Shown piece after piece: positions 36,176-44,351 of a stretch of DNA of 64,000 nucleotides (the stretch's first letter is position 1; every line of letters starts with the position of its first letter). This DNA comes from CAVVEQ01 sp963747315 (GTDB taxonomy: Bacteria; Chloroflexota; Anaerolineae; Anaerolineales; Anaerolineaceae): NCBI GenBank assembly GCA_963747315.1, contig CAVVEQ010000010.1, forward strand, positions 1 through 64,000. The letters are read 5' to 3'. The notes beneath the pieces are model-generated. The model was not told the DNA's origin and ran no database searches. It saw only the letters and a program-made list of their open reading frames with translations. Made by a program: the position numbers and the translations under genes.

Positions 36176-37523
36176 GTGAAGAACCAAATTCAAAGATCAA
36201 ACAGTAGATTATCTCTATTCCCCCAATTTGCACTATTGCTGATCCTGGCTACCCTCCTAGCCGGCTGTAACACGGATAACACCCCCCTGGTCTATGGAAC
36301 CTGGGATCAACCCGATTCGCCGCTTAAAACCATCCGCCGTGTGAACGCGGATGGCTCCTCTCCAGCGAGCATCATCGAATCTACCACCGGACTCGTGGTA
36401 CAAAAATATACAAATCGGCATAACTACGCCAATCCGCTCTCACCGGATGGGAATTTCCTGTCGGTTATCGCCCAAAACCAGGAAAACAACTGGGAGTTGA
36501 ACCTTCTGCCCGCCCGGGTGGAAGAAGGCGCTCCGCTATTCAACCATCCAATGGGCAGCCAGCCTGCGCTCTCCATTTCCGGGTTTTCACCCAGCAGTCG
36601 CTACTATGTATTTACCGAGCAGGATCCCCAGAGCGGGTTGTTCACCATCCAGATTTATGACCTGAAATCCAAAGCCCTGCTTCCTCCCAAAGCAGGTGCA
36701 TTCTTCGCCGACTTTTTCCCCGGTTCGGATGACCTGCTCACGGTGGGGGTGGGACCCACCGGCACGATCGCAGGGGTTCAGCGGGTGAGCCTGCCATCCC
36801 GTACGGAAAAGTCGATCTATAAACCCCCGGAGGGTGAGCAGATCGGCCTGCTGCTGGTGAGCCCCGACCAGAAAAACCTGCTGGTCTACGACCTTGCCAC
36901 CGGCAAGCTGGACCGGGTTCCGCTTGATGGCAGCACCCGATCCACCCTATACCAGTTCGACGGGGATATCGGCGCGGCATTCACTCCCGGCGCTGGTCAC
37001 CTGGTGCTCACCGATCTCTCCCAGGCGGTACAGCGCTTGATCGTTTTCGATCCGAATTACCGCGAGATCTACCGCCAGGATGGCATTAGTTCCGGTACCA
37101 CCGCCTTTTCCACGGATGGGAAGTCCGTCGCCTTTATGACCGGTACCCCTGAAAAAATGACCCTGAACGTCCTTGGCCTGGATCCCCTGGCAAAACCGGT
37201 GAAGATCTCGGATTCCGGCGTCTTCTACCAGCCCCGCTTTTCACCGGATGGCAGCCGGATCGTCTATATCGAGTACAAAGCACCGGAGGAAAAAACCGGA
37301 GAACTATATGCTGCCAATATCGATGGCTCAGGGAAGAAGCTGCTGGATGCAGGGGTGACCTCGTTCACCTTCGGGGTCAACAATACCCTTTTGTATTTCA
37401 AGGCGGATACCTCCGATCCGCAGAAACCTGAATCCTCCCTTATACCGCGTTGGCATGGATGGCTCCGGGCAAACACGCGTCACCCAGGGAGAAAGCGGTT
37501 TTTCTGTTTTGCTGGGTCAATAG
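36176..37523 (+). CDS. Beta-propeller (WD40/TolB-like) lipoprotein, frameshift near 37445
   Basis: GTG 36176 has GGGAG six bases upstream, so I prefer it to ATG 36161. The signal ends in the lipobox LLAGC (Cys about residue 31). The body contains several PD40/TolB-like blades marked by SPDGNFLSVI, SPDQKNLLVYDL, STDGKSVAFM and SPDGSRIVYIEY, with NADGSSPASI and NIDGSGKKLL as blade ends. Near 37445 a one-base shift leads to the true end RVGMDGSGQTRVTQGESGFS and a stop at 37521-37523. Such proteins act as scaffold or sensor outside the membrane. Ligand unknown. Confidence 0.8.
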
Positions 37524-37556
37524 ATTTCAATTTTCTGTACATACTTCGTAAACATT

Positions 37557-37584
37557 AAAAGCTGCGCCTTTCAGCGCAGCTTTT
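37557..37584. terminator. Bidirectional terminator
   Basis: AAAAGCTGCGC (37557-37567) pairs with GCGCAGCTTTT (37574-37584) around CTTTCA. It serves both the propeller lipoprotein gene and the convergent SIMPL gene. Confidence 0.88.
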
Positions 37585-37605
37585 AATTCAATAACCTTTT
37601 TCCAG

Positions 37606-38328
37606 CTATTTCAATTCGTAGGTCACGTTGGTAGAAACCGAAACCGTCATTTGCCCGGATGCGATGGGAACAGGCATGCTGGCCATATCGGCTGCCCCAC
37701 CGCCTTTACCGTCATAATACATCGGCGCGGGGGCACTGTTTGTGTAGAGGCTGATGTTTTGCACCGGACCCAATTCGGCTCCTGCAGCGCTCGCGGCTTC
37801 CTCCGCCTGAACCTGGGCATTCTGCATCGCTTTCGCCCGCGCTTCGCTGAGGGCGGCTTCCTTGTCGGTGATATCAAAGGAGATGCTGTTGATGGTGTTG
37901 GCTCCACTGCGTACGGTGCTATCCAGGATCGAGCCAAGCTTAGCCAGGTCGCGCACGGTCACATAAACGGTGTTGTTGGCGGTGAAATAAGAGCGTACGA
38001 TGGTACCATCCGGCCCGTAATCCTGGCTTGGGTAGATATTGAACCCGGAGGTCTGGATATCCTTGGAATCCACACCGAGTTCTTTCAAGGATTCGCGGAT
38101 TCCCTGGGCAGCGGTTGTGTTCTTATCCAGCGCTTCCGTGACGGTATCCCCCTGGGTGGTCACGCCGATATTGACATACGCCACATCCGGGGTGACATAG
38201 ACGGTTCCCTCCCCGCCCACATTGATGGTGCGAAGTTGGGGCGAGGGATAGGCTTCCACGGTCAGGCAGCCCGCCATTGTAATAACCAGTACGGCTGCCG
38301 TAAGTAAAACTACAGAAATTCGTTTCAT
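37606..38328 (-). CDS. SIMPL (DUF541) domain lipoprotein
   Basis: ATG 38328 is chosen because GGAGGAAAAA precedes it. The signal MKRISVVLLTAAVLVITMAG ends in a Cys lipobox. The mature part begins TINVGGEGTVYVTPDVAYVN and continues with TAAQGIRESLKELGVDSKDI and SFDITDKEAALSEARAKAMQ, all hallmarks of SIMPL proteins. Homologues such as BP26 and YggE form ring-like assemblies in the periplasm or outer surface and are tied to oxidative stress, with no known enzyme activity. It lies 3' of the envelope operon on the same strand, separated by a terminator and an unusual leader. Confidence 0.85.
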   Translation of the reverse strand: MKRISVVLLTAAVLVITMAGCLTVEAYPSPQLRTINVGGEGTVYVTPDVAYVNIGVTTQGDTVTEALDKNTTAAQGIRESLKELGVDSKDIQTSGFNIYPSQDYGPDGTIVRSYFTANNTVYVTVRDLAKLGSILDSTVRSGANTINSISFDITDKEAALSEARAKAMQNAQVQAEEAASAAGAELGPVQNISLYTNSAPAPMYYDGKGGGAADMASMPVPIASGQMTVSVSTNVTYELK

Positions 38329-38467
38329 TTTTTCCTCCAGATTAAATTCTGTATGGTTAAGACGCTGTGGGATAAAAAAAGTTCCTTCAATTTCGAAATT
38401 CCCGGAAAATTCCTTATCTGGCATATTGAAATCTGATAATTTTTATGTTATCATTTATTTGTCCCTC

Positions 38468-38500
38468 CAACCGGTTGCCCCCCTCAACCGGTCGGGGGGA
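38468..38500 (-). promoter_or_regulatory. Mutually exclusive hairpins upstream of the SIMPL gene
   Basis: CAACCGGTTG (38468-38477) and CAACCGGT (38485-38492) are dyad-symmetric repeats that can pair with each other, while CCCCCC (38478-38483) and GGGGGG (38494-38499) can form a different stem. Both cannot form at once. The site lies in the gap between the envelope operon and the SIMPL gene. No known riboswitch is recognised. Confidence 0.35.
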
Positions 38501-38511
38501 TTCTTTTTAAT

Positions 38512-38538
38512 AATCAGCCGGGAGAAACCCGGCTGATT
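38512..38538. terminator. Terminator hairpin at the end of the envelope operon
   Basis: AATCAGCCGGG (38512-38522) pairs with CCCGGCTGATT (38528-38538). On the minus strand the stem is followed by ATTAAAAAG, only weakly T-rich, so termination may be partial and some reading into the SIMPL gene is possible. Confidence 0.65.
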
Positions 38539-38549
38539 TTATTCCACTC

Positions 38550-39605
38550 TTACGGCAGGTATTCGATGGTCACCAGTCCGATGGCCGCATCCACCCTTAC
38601 AACCTGCACCTCGCTGGCACCCGAGGCTTCAGGTGAAGAGACCACATCCCCCGACCGGGTGAAATCGGACGGGTAGGTGGGTAACGCCAGGGCGGTGCCA
38701 AACTCGATGCGCACAGCGGCATCCTGCGGCACCTGCACCACTGTCTGTCCCACTGCAGTGCTCAGTTCAACAACCCCGCTTCCGCTTCCGGGAAGCACAA
38801 TGGTGGTTTTTCCGACCCCGCTGGATATTTCCAAGTCCTTCACCAGCAAACCGGTCAGGTCAAATTCAGTGAATCCCACGCCCATGCTGGCGGTAAGTTC
38901 ATAGACAACCACCGGGTTGAGTTTCAGGTTCCAATCCAGGTTGCTGGTCGCCCCGGAGAAGGGTGTGTAAGTGCCCTCCGTCGTATCTTTAACGGAGAAA
39001 ATGGCGCTATCCCCTTCCACCTTGACGGAACTCTGCACTTTTCCGGTCGCTGTCACGGTACCATCCAGTAGGTTGTTCTCGTCTGCATCCCCACCAACGA
39101 TCATGTTTCCGATCGGCATGCTTAGTGTGCCGCTTGCGGAAGTAGCACCGTTTCTTTCCAGAGCAATGGACTGGGTTTCAGCAGGCTGGAAAGCCGGGCT
39201 GTATCGGGCCAGGTAAAACGTCCCGGCAATCAGGACCAATCCAAGTGCCAATCCAACAACCGCCGACCAGGCTCCCCGGTGATCCACGATCAGGTCCACA
39301 CCCCAGGCGATCAGGAAAACCGGCCAGAATTTGATCAATACATCCAGCGCGTCCAACGGCAGATATCCAAAATTGCACGCCAGGAAGATCGCGCCGAGAC
39401 CGATCCCGACTACTGGGCCGGCATACCCGGATCGATTGACCAGGCTTTCAATCCCGCCGACGATGAAAAGCAGCGGCCACAAATTCACGATCACCTGCCA
39501 GGTATCGCCAGAGATCGCCCCGGTATTATTCAGGAACAACACCACCCCAACTACAATCAGAAGCACGGGCCAAAAAATACTGTAATGCCTTCGTTTATTT
39601 TCCAT
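38550..39605 (-). CDS. LiaF-like membrane protein with toast-rack C-terminal domain
   Basis: The N-terminal ~140 residues have four membrane helices with the DUF5668/LiaI motif (IFWPVLLIVVGVVLFLNNTG, VNLWPLLFIVGGIESLVNRS). The rest is a beta-rich domain: ALERNGATSASGTLSMPIGN, then LDWNLKLNPVVVYELTASMG, LEISSGVGKTTIVLPGSGSG and VGQTVVQVPQDAAVRIEFGT, the toast-rack repeat pattern seen in LiaF and related cell-envelope stress proteins. Last gene of a five-gene operon; only one base separates it from the PspC gene. Likely a membrane stress sensor or modulator. Confidence 0.8.
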   Translation of the reverse strand: MENKRRHYSIFWPVLLIVVGVVLFLNNTGAISGDTWQVIVNLWPLLFIVGGIESLVNRSGYAGPVVGIGLGAIFLACNFGYLPLDALDVLIKFWPVFLIAWGVDLIVDHRGAWSAVVGLALGLVLIAGTFYLARYSPAFQPAETQSIALERNGATSASGTLSMPIGNMIVGGDADENNLLDGTVTATGKVQSSVKVEGDSAIFSVKDTTEGTYTPFSGATSNLDWNLKLNPVVVYELTASMGVGFTEFDLTGLLVKDLEISSGVGKTTIVLPGSGSGVVELSTAVGQTVVQVPQDAAVRIEFGTALALPTYPSDFTRSGDVVSSPEASGASEVQVVRVDAAIGLVTIEYLP

Positions 39606-39606
39606 A

Positions 39607-40068
39607 TTATTTGTCTCCCCGGGTTGCGCGCAGGATGATGACCACCCCGGCCGAAATCAGCAGCGCAGGCCAAAGGATCATCGTCTTGAACGCATCCCAC
39701 CAGTTATTCGGCAGCAGCTCCAGCAGCGAAAAGGCTCCCAGCAGGATCATCCCCACACCGATATAGGTGAGCAGCTGGGGATTGCGGGAGGAGAAGAGCT
39801 GCCGGATCTCCTCCCCCATTAATTTGAATCGTTCGGCAAAATCATCCGGCTGCGGCACACCCGTGGAACCCTGCGCGGGCAGGTGATCCTCGCGCGGCAT
39901 GATCACCCACAGCGCCAGGTAGACCAGGAAGCCCAGCCCTGTGGCCAGCACCAGTAGAAAGAAAAAGATCCGCACCCACAAGACGTCTATCCGTAAATAT
40001 TCTGAAAGCCCCTGGCAGACCCCGCCAAGGATTGCGTTTTGTTTCGTTCGATAAAGCTGATTGCTCAT
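39607..40068 (-). CDS. PspC domain membrane protein
   Basis: The PspC domain occupies residues 1-60: LYRTKQNAILGGVCQGLSEY then LRIDVLWVRIFFFLLVLATG and FLVYLALWVIMPRED, a near-perfect match to the family pattern. After a linker with an amphipathic helix (ERFKLMGEEIRQLFSSRNPQ), a LiaI/DUF5668-type pair of membrane helices ends the protein (GVGMILLGAFSLLELL, LWPALLISAGVVIILR). PspC takes part in the envelope stress response to membrane damage. Here it is fused to a LiaI-like segment and placed between membrane partners in one operon. Confidence 0.9.
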   Translation of the reverse strand: MSNQLYRTKQNAILGGVCQGLSEYLRIDVLWVRIFFFLLVLATGLGFLVYLALWVIMPREDHLPAQGSTGVPQPDDFAERFKLMGEEIRQLFSSRNPQLLTYIGVGMILLGAFSLLELLPNNWWDAFKTMILWPALLISAGVVIILRATRGDK

Positions 40069-40077
40069 GGTTCTGTT

Positions 40078-40725
40078 TTATTCCTTGCGGGGGGAAAGAG
40101 CGCGGATGAGCACAACCGCGCCGCCGATGATCAGCGCCACCGGCCAGACGTAAATCCCATAGGTGGTATCCAGGAAACCGAAGAAAAGCGCCATCACCAG
40201 CAGCGCCAGCGCCGGGATCCACGCCCAGCGGTTCTTGGCTTCGCCGGTGGGCAGCAGCGCCACCAGTCCAAAGGTGATCGCGAGCCCAAGGAACATCACT
40301 CCCACCCCGGCCATCGCGTAATACTGGCTGACGCCGATCAGCGCGGCCACGGAAAACAGCGCCCCGCCCGGGATGATGGCCCACCAGTTCTCGTGGTCGA
40401 TCAGGTAAATGATCCAGAAGCTGACCCCGATCATGCCCAGGAAGAACACAGGGGCAAGCCCCCCGGGGAACCCGGGGATCATCGGCAGGATGATCACACC
40501 GGCCAGGCCGATCAGGCTGCAGCCAGGGATGAGCGCCCACCACTGCTTTCGGTCCACCAGGAACACATAAATGAACACCGCTCCGGCGGCGGCAAAGATC
40601 GCACCCATAACAACTGCCCAGGTGGAACCCTGCAGGTCCAGGATCCCCAGGCTTTGCAGCAGGGTGATCACCCCGATCACCAGCAGCACGATCCCAACAA
40701 TGATACGCCAATCAACTCGCTTCAT
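40078..40725 (-). CDS. Multi-pass membrane protein of the envelope operon
   Basis: The 215-residue protein has about eight hydrophobic segments, starting with the LiaI/DUF5668-like helix IIVGIVLLVIGVITLLQSLG and ending YGIYVWPVALIIGGAVVLIR. The middle is a series of Trp-marked helices (RKQWWALIPGCSLIG, ENWWAIIPGGALFSV, KNRWAWIPALALLVM), which look like three copies of one helix-hairpin unit. No enzymatic motif is seen. It probably assists or anchors the PspC/LiaF proteins encoded around it, but that is inferred from operon position. Confidence 0.75.
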   Translation of the reverse strand: MKRVDWRIIVGIVLLVIGVITLLQSLGILDLQGSTWAVVMGAIFAAAGAVFIYVFLVDRKQWWALIPGCSLIGLAGVIILPMIPGFPGGLAPVFFLGMIGVSFWIIYLIDHENWWAIIPGGALFSVAALIGVSQYYAMAGVGVMFLGLAITFGLVALLPTGEAKNRWAWIPALALLVMALFFGFLDTTYGIYVWPVALIIGGAVVLIRALSPRKE

Positions 40726-40746
40726 TTCTTACATCCTTTCGGTGAA

Positions 40747-41550
40747 TTATTGAATTCGGACCGATCCGACAGCCGAATCGATCTTGATCTCCACTTTGTT
40801 TTCCGCAGTATCATAATCCGGGCTGAGGTAGCGCTCTCCGTTGAACGGGAACCGCTTCTCGTCGATCGTTTTCTTCATCAGCGCGGCCTCTACCTTGATG
40901 CTGCCTGCCACACCCTCGGGCACGGTCAGGTCAATGGATGCCGCTCCGGCATCGATATCCACCAGCGTGTAACCCGCCTTTTCCGGCAGGATGATCCTGC
41001 TTGAGCTGGCACCGGTATCCAGGTCAAATTTCTGCACGTTCAACCCGCTAAGATCACAAACCAGCTCGCTCGCCCCCGTATCCAGGTCCAGGGTGAAGGG
41101 GATCGAAGGGTTCAGGTTAACAGTCCATTCCAGTCCTCCGCCGGGATAATCGAAGGCGCTATCAAAAGCCGCTTCAGCTTCACTTTCCAGCTTGATGGAA
41201 GCCTTCCCGTCGCTGACTGAAACCTTCTTTTTCAACCCGCCGCTGAAGGTGCCCCCCAGCAATTCGCCTTCCTTCGCGCCAGCGGTAAGGGTCATCTTCC
41301 CTGCGCCATGTTCGATGGATACCCTGGCTTCCTTCACCCCCTCCAGGGCGATCGTATCCTCCACCACCTTCAGATCCGCGTTTTTCGGGAAGCGTGGCCG
41401 GATCAGGAACCAGATGCCCAGGGCGATCAGGAAGAAGGGACCGATCAGTGCCCAGATGTTCACCCCGGGGAACAAGCCGAGGGTAATCCCCAGGAACAAT
41501 AAGCCAAAGAGGATCAGGACGATCCCCCAATAGACACGCCGGATATTCAT
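40747..41550 (-). CDS. LiaI/LiaF-like protein with toast-rack domain (second copy)
   Basis: Two membrane helices (YWGIVLILFGLLFLGITLGL and IWALIGPFFLIALGIWFLIR) are followed by a beta-rich domain with repeats ARVSIEHGAGKMTLTAGAKE, ELVCDLSGLNVQKFDLDTGA and YTLVDIDAGAASIDLTVPEG, ending NKVEIKIDSAVGSVRIQ. This is the toast-rack arrangement also seen in the last gene of the operon, so the operon carries two paralogues. Such proteins are related to LiaF, which silences a stress-responsive histidine kinase. No cognate two-component system lies in this operon. Confidence 0.8.
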   Translation of the reverse strand: MNIRRVYWGIVLILFGLLFLGITLGLFPGVNIWALIGPFFLIALGIWFLIRPRFPKNADLKVVEDTIALEGVKEARVSIEHGAGKMTLTAGAKEGELLGGTFSGGLKKKVSVSDGKASIKLESEAEAAFDSAFDYPGGGLEWTVNLNPSIPFTLDLDTGASELVCDLSGLNVQKFDLDTGASSSRIILPEKAGYTLVDIDAGAASIDLTVPEGVAGSIKVEAALMKKTIDEKRFPFNGERYLSPDYDTAENKVEIKIDSAVGSVRIQ

Positions 41551-41566
41551 TTCTACCTGGCCTTTC

Positions 41567-42079
41567 TCAGGATTCGCCCCGGTTGAAGAGCGGGCGCAGC
41601 AGGATCAGGATGCCGGCAGCCACCAGCAGCAGCGGCCAGTAGACACCCGTTGCGTTGAATGCGCCGAAAATGGCGCCGAAGATGGCAAACAGGATCAGGC
41701 TGGTGAGGATCACGTTCAGCCCGCGCCGCACCGAGTAGCGGTTCCCCCCGCCGGTGACGGATGCCAGGATGATCCCCACGCCAACAAAACCGGGGATGAG
41801 CGTCCAGGCGTAGGTCCAGGATGCGAACATGTCGTACATGTTCTGAAAATACAGGATCCCGCCGATCCCCCCCACAATGCAGGCCGGCACGGCCATATCC
41901 GGAACCCCGGTGATGAGCCCAATGACGAAGAGCAGCACCCCCACCCCCACGATGATAAGCGGCCACAGGTCTGCAACCTGCGCTTGCAGGTCCGGCACCA
42001 GGTTGACCAGGGCGAAGAACGCCCCTGCCAGGATGAGAAACACCCCGATGGCGACAGCTGATTTTTGACGCGTTTCCAT
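41567..42079 (-). CDS. Small multi-pass membrane protein, first gene of the envelope operon
   Basis: The 170-residue protein has about six membrane helices: SAVAIGVFLILAGAFFALVN, LWPLIIVGVGVLLFVIGLIT, AVPACIVGGIGGILYFQNMY and a C-terminal pair ending VYWPLLLVAAGILILLRPLF. The W-P-L-x-I/L-V-G/A pattern is the LiaI/DUF5668 helix seen throughout this operon. It heads the operon and is followed by the toast-rack gene after 16 bases. No enzymatic motif. A role as membrane scaffold is a guess from context. Confidence 0.75.
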   Translation of the reverse strand: METRQKSAVAIGVFLILAGAFFALVNLVPDLQAQVADLWPLIIVGVGVLLFVIGLITGVPDMAVPACIVGGIGGILYFQNMYDMFASWTYAWTLIPGFVGVGIILASVTGGGNRYSVRRGLNVILTSLILFAIFGAIFGAFNATGVYWPLLLVAAGILILLRPLFNRGES

Positions 42080-42279
42080 ATCTTCCTCCGTGGAAAGATT
42101 AAATTTATATGAGTATAACGGAAATTTTACCGGAAAGTTGCAGTTTGTGATCCCCCAACATCATGATTTTTGTATTGGTCAGTTGAACAGCCGGGGGATG
42201 CTGCTGGGAAGCAAAGGGATGTAATCATGTACTCAAATTTTTGTTCGGGGTGACAAAAACCGTGCGGCTATACACTCCC

Positions 42280-42307
42280 TTGACTTTTCTTTTTCTCGCA
42301 CTATAAT
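42280..42307 (+). promoter_or_regulatory. Promoter of the cysK-cysE operon
   Basis: TTGACT (42280-42285) and TATAAT (42302-42307) are 16 bases apart. Transcription from about 42314 would give a leader of about 207 bases before cysK, long enough for regulation in the leader. The 200 bases before it (42080-42279) hold the start region of the minus-strand envelope operon; no further feature is seen there. Confidence 0.75.
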
Positions 42308-42345
42308 GGGAATATCTACTGATTTTGTCCGATTTATGGAGTACG

Positions 42346-42384
42346 ATGGGAAAATGCATGTGTATGTGGCGGGGTTCAGCTTGA
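42346..42384 (+). CDS. Putative leader peptide with Cys codons (12 aa) upstream of cysK
   Basis: The mini-ORF reads MGKCMCMWRGSA and stops at 42382-42384. A GGAG at 42338-42341 could serve as ribosome site with short spacing. Two of the first six codons are Cys (TGC and TGT), in the leader of a cysteine-biosynthesis operon, which is the arrangement expected for translation-coupled attenuation. Chance occurrence cannot be excluded for such a short frame; another frame here reads MEYDGKMHVYVAGFSLTTA. No direct evidence of translation exists. Confidence 0.4.
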   Translation: MGKCMCMWRGSA

Positions 42385-42520
42385 CCACCGCCTGAGTTAA
42401 GAAAAACCTTCAGCCAGCTGGATCAGGCGGCGGAAGCCACCCCGCAGAACAACCTCTGTTTAGCGGAAGCAACCGCTGCTTTTATTTCCCGGCTGGCTTT
42501 TAATTTCGAAAGGTTAAAAA
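42385..42520 (+). promoter_or_regulatory. Structured leader between the Cys mini-ORF and cysK
   Basis: Possible pairings include GGCGG (42368-42372, inside the mini-ORF) with CCGCC (42388-42392), AGCCAG with a distal CTGGCT (about 42491-42496), and AGCGG-AAGCAA-CCGCT followed by GCTTTTATTT, a weak terminator-like element at about 42458-42485. No SAM riboswitch or T-box pattern is seen. AAAGG eight bases before ATG 42521 is the cysK ribosome site. Confidence 0.35.
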
Positions 42521-43453
42521 ATGAAGATCGCAAAGAATATTACTGAGCTGGTGGGTCACACCCCCCTCGTCCAGCTCAACCGCATCGTTGCAGGCAGCCA
42601 GGCGAAGATCGTCGTCAAGCTGGAATACTTCAACCCCTCCCATTCGGTCAAAGATCGGGCGGCGCTGGCCATGGTCGAAGAGGCCGAAAAGCAGGGGCTC
42701 CTCAAGCCGGATTCGATCATCATCGAGCCCACCAGCGGCAACACCGGCATCGCCCTGGCTATGATCGCCGCCGCGCGCGGCTACAAATGCGTCCTCACCA
42801 TGCCGGAAACGATGAGCCGCGAGCGGCGCATGCTCCTGCGCGCCTACGGCGCTGAGCTGATCCTCACCCCCGGCGCGGAGGGCATGGGCGGAGCTATCCG
42901 CAAGGCCGAGGAGATCGCCGCTTCGGACCCCAAATATTTCCTTCCCCAGCAGTTCAACAACCCCGCCAACCCCGAGTTCCACCGCCGCACCACCGCCGAG
43001 GAGATCTGGGCGGATACCGACGGCAAGGTGGATATCCTGGTTGCGGGCGTGGGCACCGGCGGCACCATCACCGGCGTGGGCGAGATGCTCAAGGAACGCA
43101 AGCCCTCCGTACAGGTGGTGGCTGTGGAGCCGGATGCCTCGGCGGTACTTTCCGGCGAACCCAAAGGTCCGCACCCCATCCAGGGCATCGGCGCCGGGTT
43201 CATCCCGAAAGTGCTCAATACCAAGGTCTACGACCGCATCGTGCGGGTGAAGAACGAGGACGCCTTCGCCACCGCGCGTAAAATGGCAACGCAGGAAGGC
43301 CTGCTGGTGGGCATCTCCTCCGGTGCGGCGGTCTGGGCTGCCCTGCTCCTCGGCGCGGAATCCGCAAACAAGGGCAAGCTGATCGTGGTTATCATCCCCT
43401 CCTTCGGCGAGCGCTACCTTTCCACCGCCCTCTACGCGGACCTGGGGGATTGA
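42521..43453 (+). CDS. cysK: Cysteine synthase (O-acetylserine sulfhydrylase)
   Basis: This 310-residue PLP enzyme makes L-cysteine from O-acetylserine and sulfide. The PLP lysine is Lys44 in SHSVKDRAALAMV, the substrate loop is EPTSGNTGIALAM and the phosphate-binding loop GVGTGGTITGVGEML. The C-terminal GLLVGISSGAAVWAAL, with the Ser that contacts the pyridine nitrogen, is intact. It forms an operon with cysE, one base apart, so donor and product steps are co-expressed and a cysteine synthase complex is likely. The upstream leader with a Cys-codon mini-ORF may tune expression. Confidence 0.96.
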   Translation: MKIAKNITELVGHTPLVQLNRIVAGSQAKIVVKLEYFNPSHSVKDRAALAMVEEAEKQGLLKPDSIIIEPTSGNTGIALAMIAAARGYKCVLTMPETMSRERRMLLRAYGAELILTPGAEGMGGAIRKAEEIAASDPKYFLPQQFNNPANPEFHRRTTAEEIWADTDGKVDILVAGVGTGGTITGVGEMLKERKPSVQVVAVEPDASAVLSGEPKGPHPIQGIGAGFIPKVLNTKVYDRIVRVKNEDAFATARKMATQEGLLVGISSGAAVWAALLLGAESANKGKLIVVIIPSFGERYLSTALYADLGD

Positions 43454-43454
43454 G

Positions 43455-44300
43455 ATGAACCCCGCGCAGCTTTCCACCTCCCTTCCGGGGGAAGCCAATA
43501 GCCCTCTGCAGGCGCGTCCTCGTAAAAAAGGTGCATTCACCCGCATCCGCGCGGATATCCAGTCCGTGTTCGACCGCGACCCGGCCGCCCGCTCGGTGAT
43601 CGAGGTGCTGCTCACCTACCCCGGCTTGCACGCCATCTGGGGGCACCGCCTTTCGCACTGGTACTGGACCCATCACCTAAAACTGCTCGGGCGCATCAAC
43701 CAGACGCTTTTCCGCTGGCTGACCGGCATCGAGATCCACCCCGGCGCGACCATCGGCGAGGATTTCTTCATCGATCACGGCATGGGCGTGGTCATCGGCG
43801 AAACTGCCGAGGTGGGCCGCAGCGTCACCCTCTACCACGGGGTCACCCTGGGCGGGGTCAGTCTGAATAAGGGTAAGCGTCACCCCACCCTGGAGGATAA
43901 CGTGGTGGTCGGCGCTGGAGCCAAGGTGCTGGGGGCCATCACCATCGGCGAGGGCAGCCGCATCGGCGCAAACGCCGTGGTTGTCAGGGATGTGCCCCCC
44001 GATTCGGTGGTGGTCGGCGTTCCGGGGCAGGTCGTCCACCGCTCGCAGCCGCACGATAACGCCCCCGACCTGGCCCACAACCGCCTGCCGGATATGCTCA
44101 CCGAGTCCATCGTCTCCCTGATGAAACGGTTGGATACCGTGGAATCCACCCTGCACCTGCACGGCATCCAGCACCCGGTGCTGAATGGCGACGGCGCCTG
44201 GAAGGACGAGCACCCCGGGGATGAACAACCCGAACCACCCGCCAAAGTGATCCACGCCCCGCAGGATGGGGAGTGGCGCGGCGAGGACTTCCAAATATAA
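43455..44300 (+). CDS. cysE: Serine O-acetyltransferase
   Basis: The protein uses acetyl-CoA to make O-acetylserine for cysK. The N-terminal helical region includes DRDPAARSVIEVLLTYPGLH and HRLSHWYW. The left-handed beta-helix carries the active-site segments GIEIHPGATIGEDFFIDHGM and VVIGETAEVGRSVTLYHGVT, with the loop GGVSLNKGKRHPTLEDNVVV. The C-terminal extension of about 70 residues (from RSQPHDNAPDL to EDFQI) is longer than in short-type SATs and rich in Glu, Pro and Asp. The last residue is Ile, as in the CysE tails that insert into CysK, although the extension is unusual. Confidence 0.93.
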   Translation: MNPAQLSTSLPGEANSPLQARPRKKGAFTRIRADIQSVFDRDPAARSVIEVLLTYPGLHAIWGHRLSHWYWTHHLKLLGRINQTLFRWLTGIEIHPGATIGEDFFIDHGMGVVIGETAEVGRSVTLYHGVTLGGVSLNKGKRHPTLEDNVVVGAGAKVLGAITIGEGSRIGANAVVVRDVPPDSVVVGVPGQVVHRSQPHDNAPDLAHNRLPDMLTESIVSLMKRLDTVESTLHLHGIQHPVLNGDGAWKDEHPGDEQPEPPAKVIHAPQDGEWRGEDFQI

Positions 44301-44304
44301 AAAA

Positions 44305-44332
44305 ACCCGGGGAGGGATGATCCTCTCCGGGT
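44305..44332 (-). terminator. Rho-independent terminator for the CAP/LysM gene
   Basis: ACCCGGGGAGG (44305-44315) pairs with CCTCTCCGGGT (44322-44332). On the minus strand the stem runs into TTTTTTTATA. On the plus strand the following GATTTCTC is a weaker end for cysE. Confidence 0.8.
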
Positions 44333-44351
44333 GATTTCTCATCGACTTCGA

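Noticed and set aside
42080..42279. Possible SAM riboswitch or T-box upstream of cysK
   Set aside because: Neither the SAM-I core nor the T-box GGGTGG-type motif was found; only the mini-ORF and generic stems are present.
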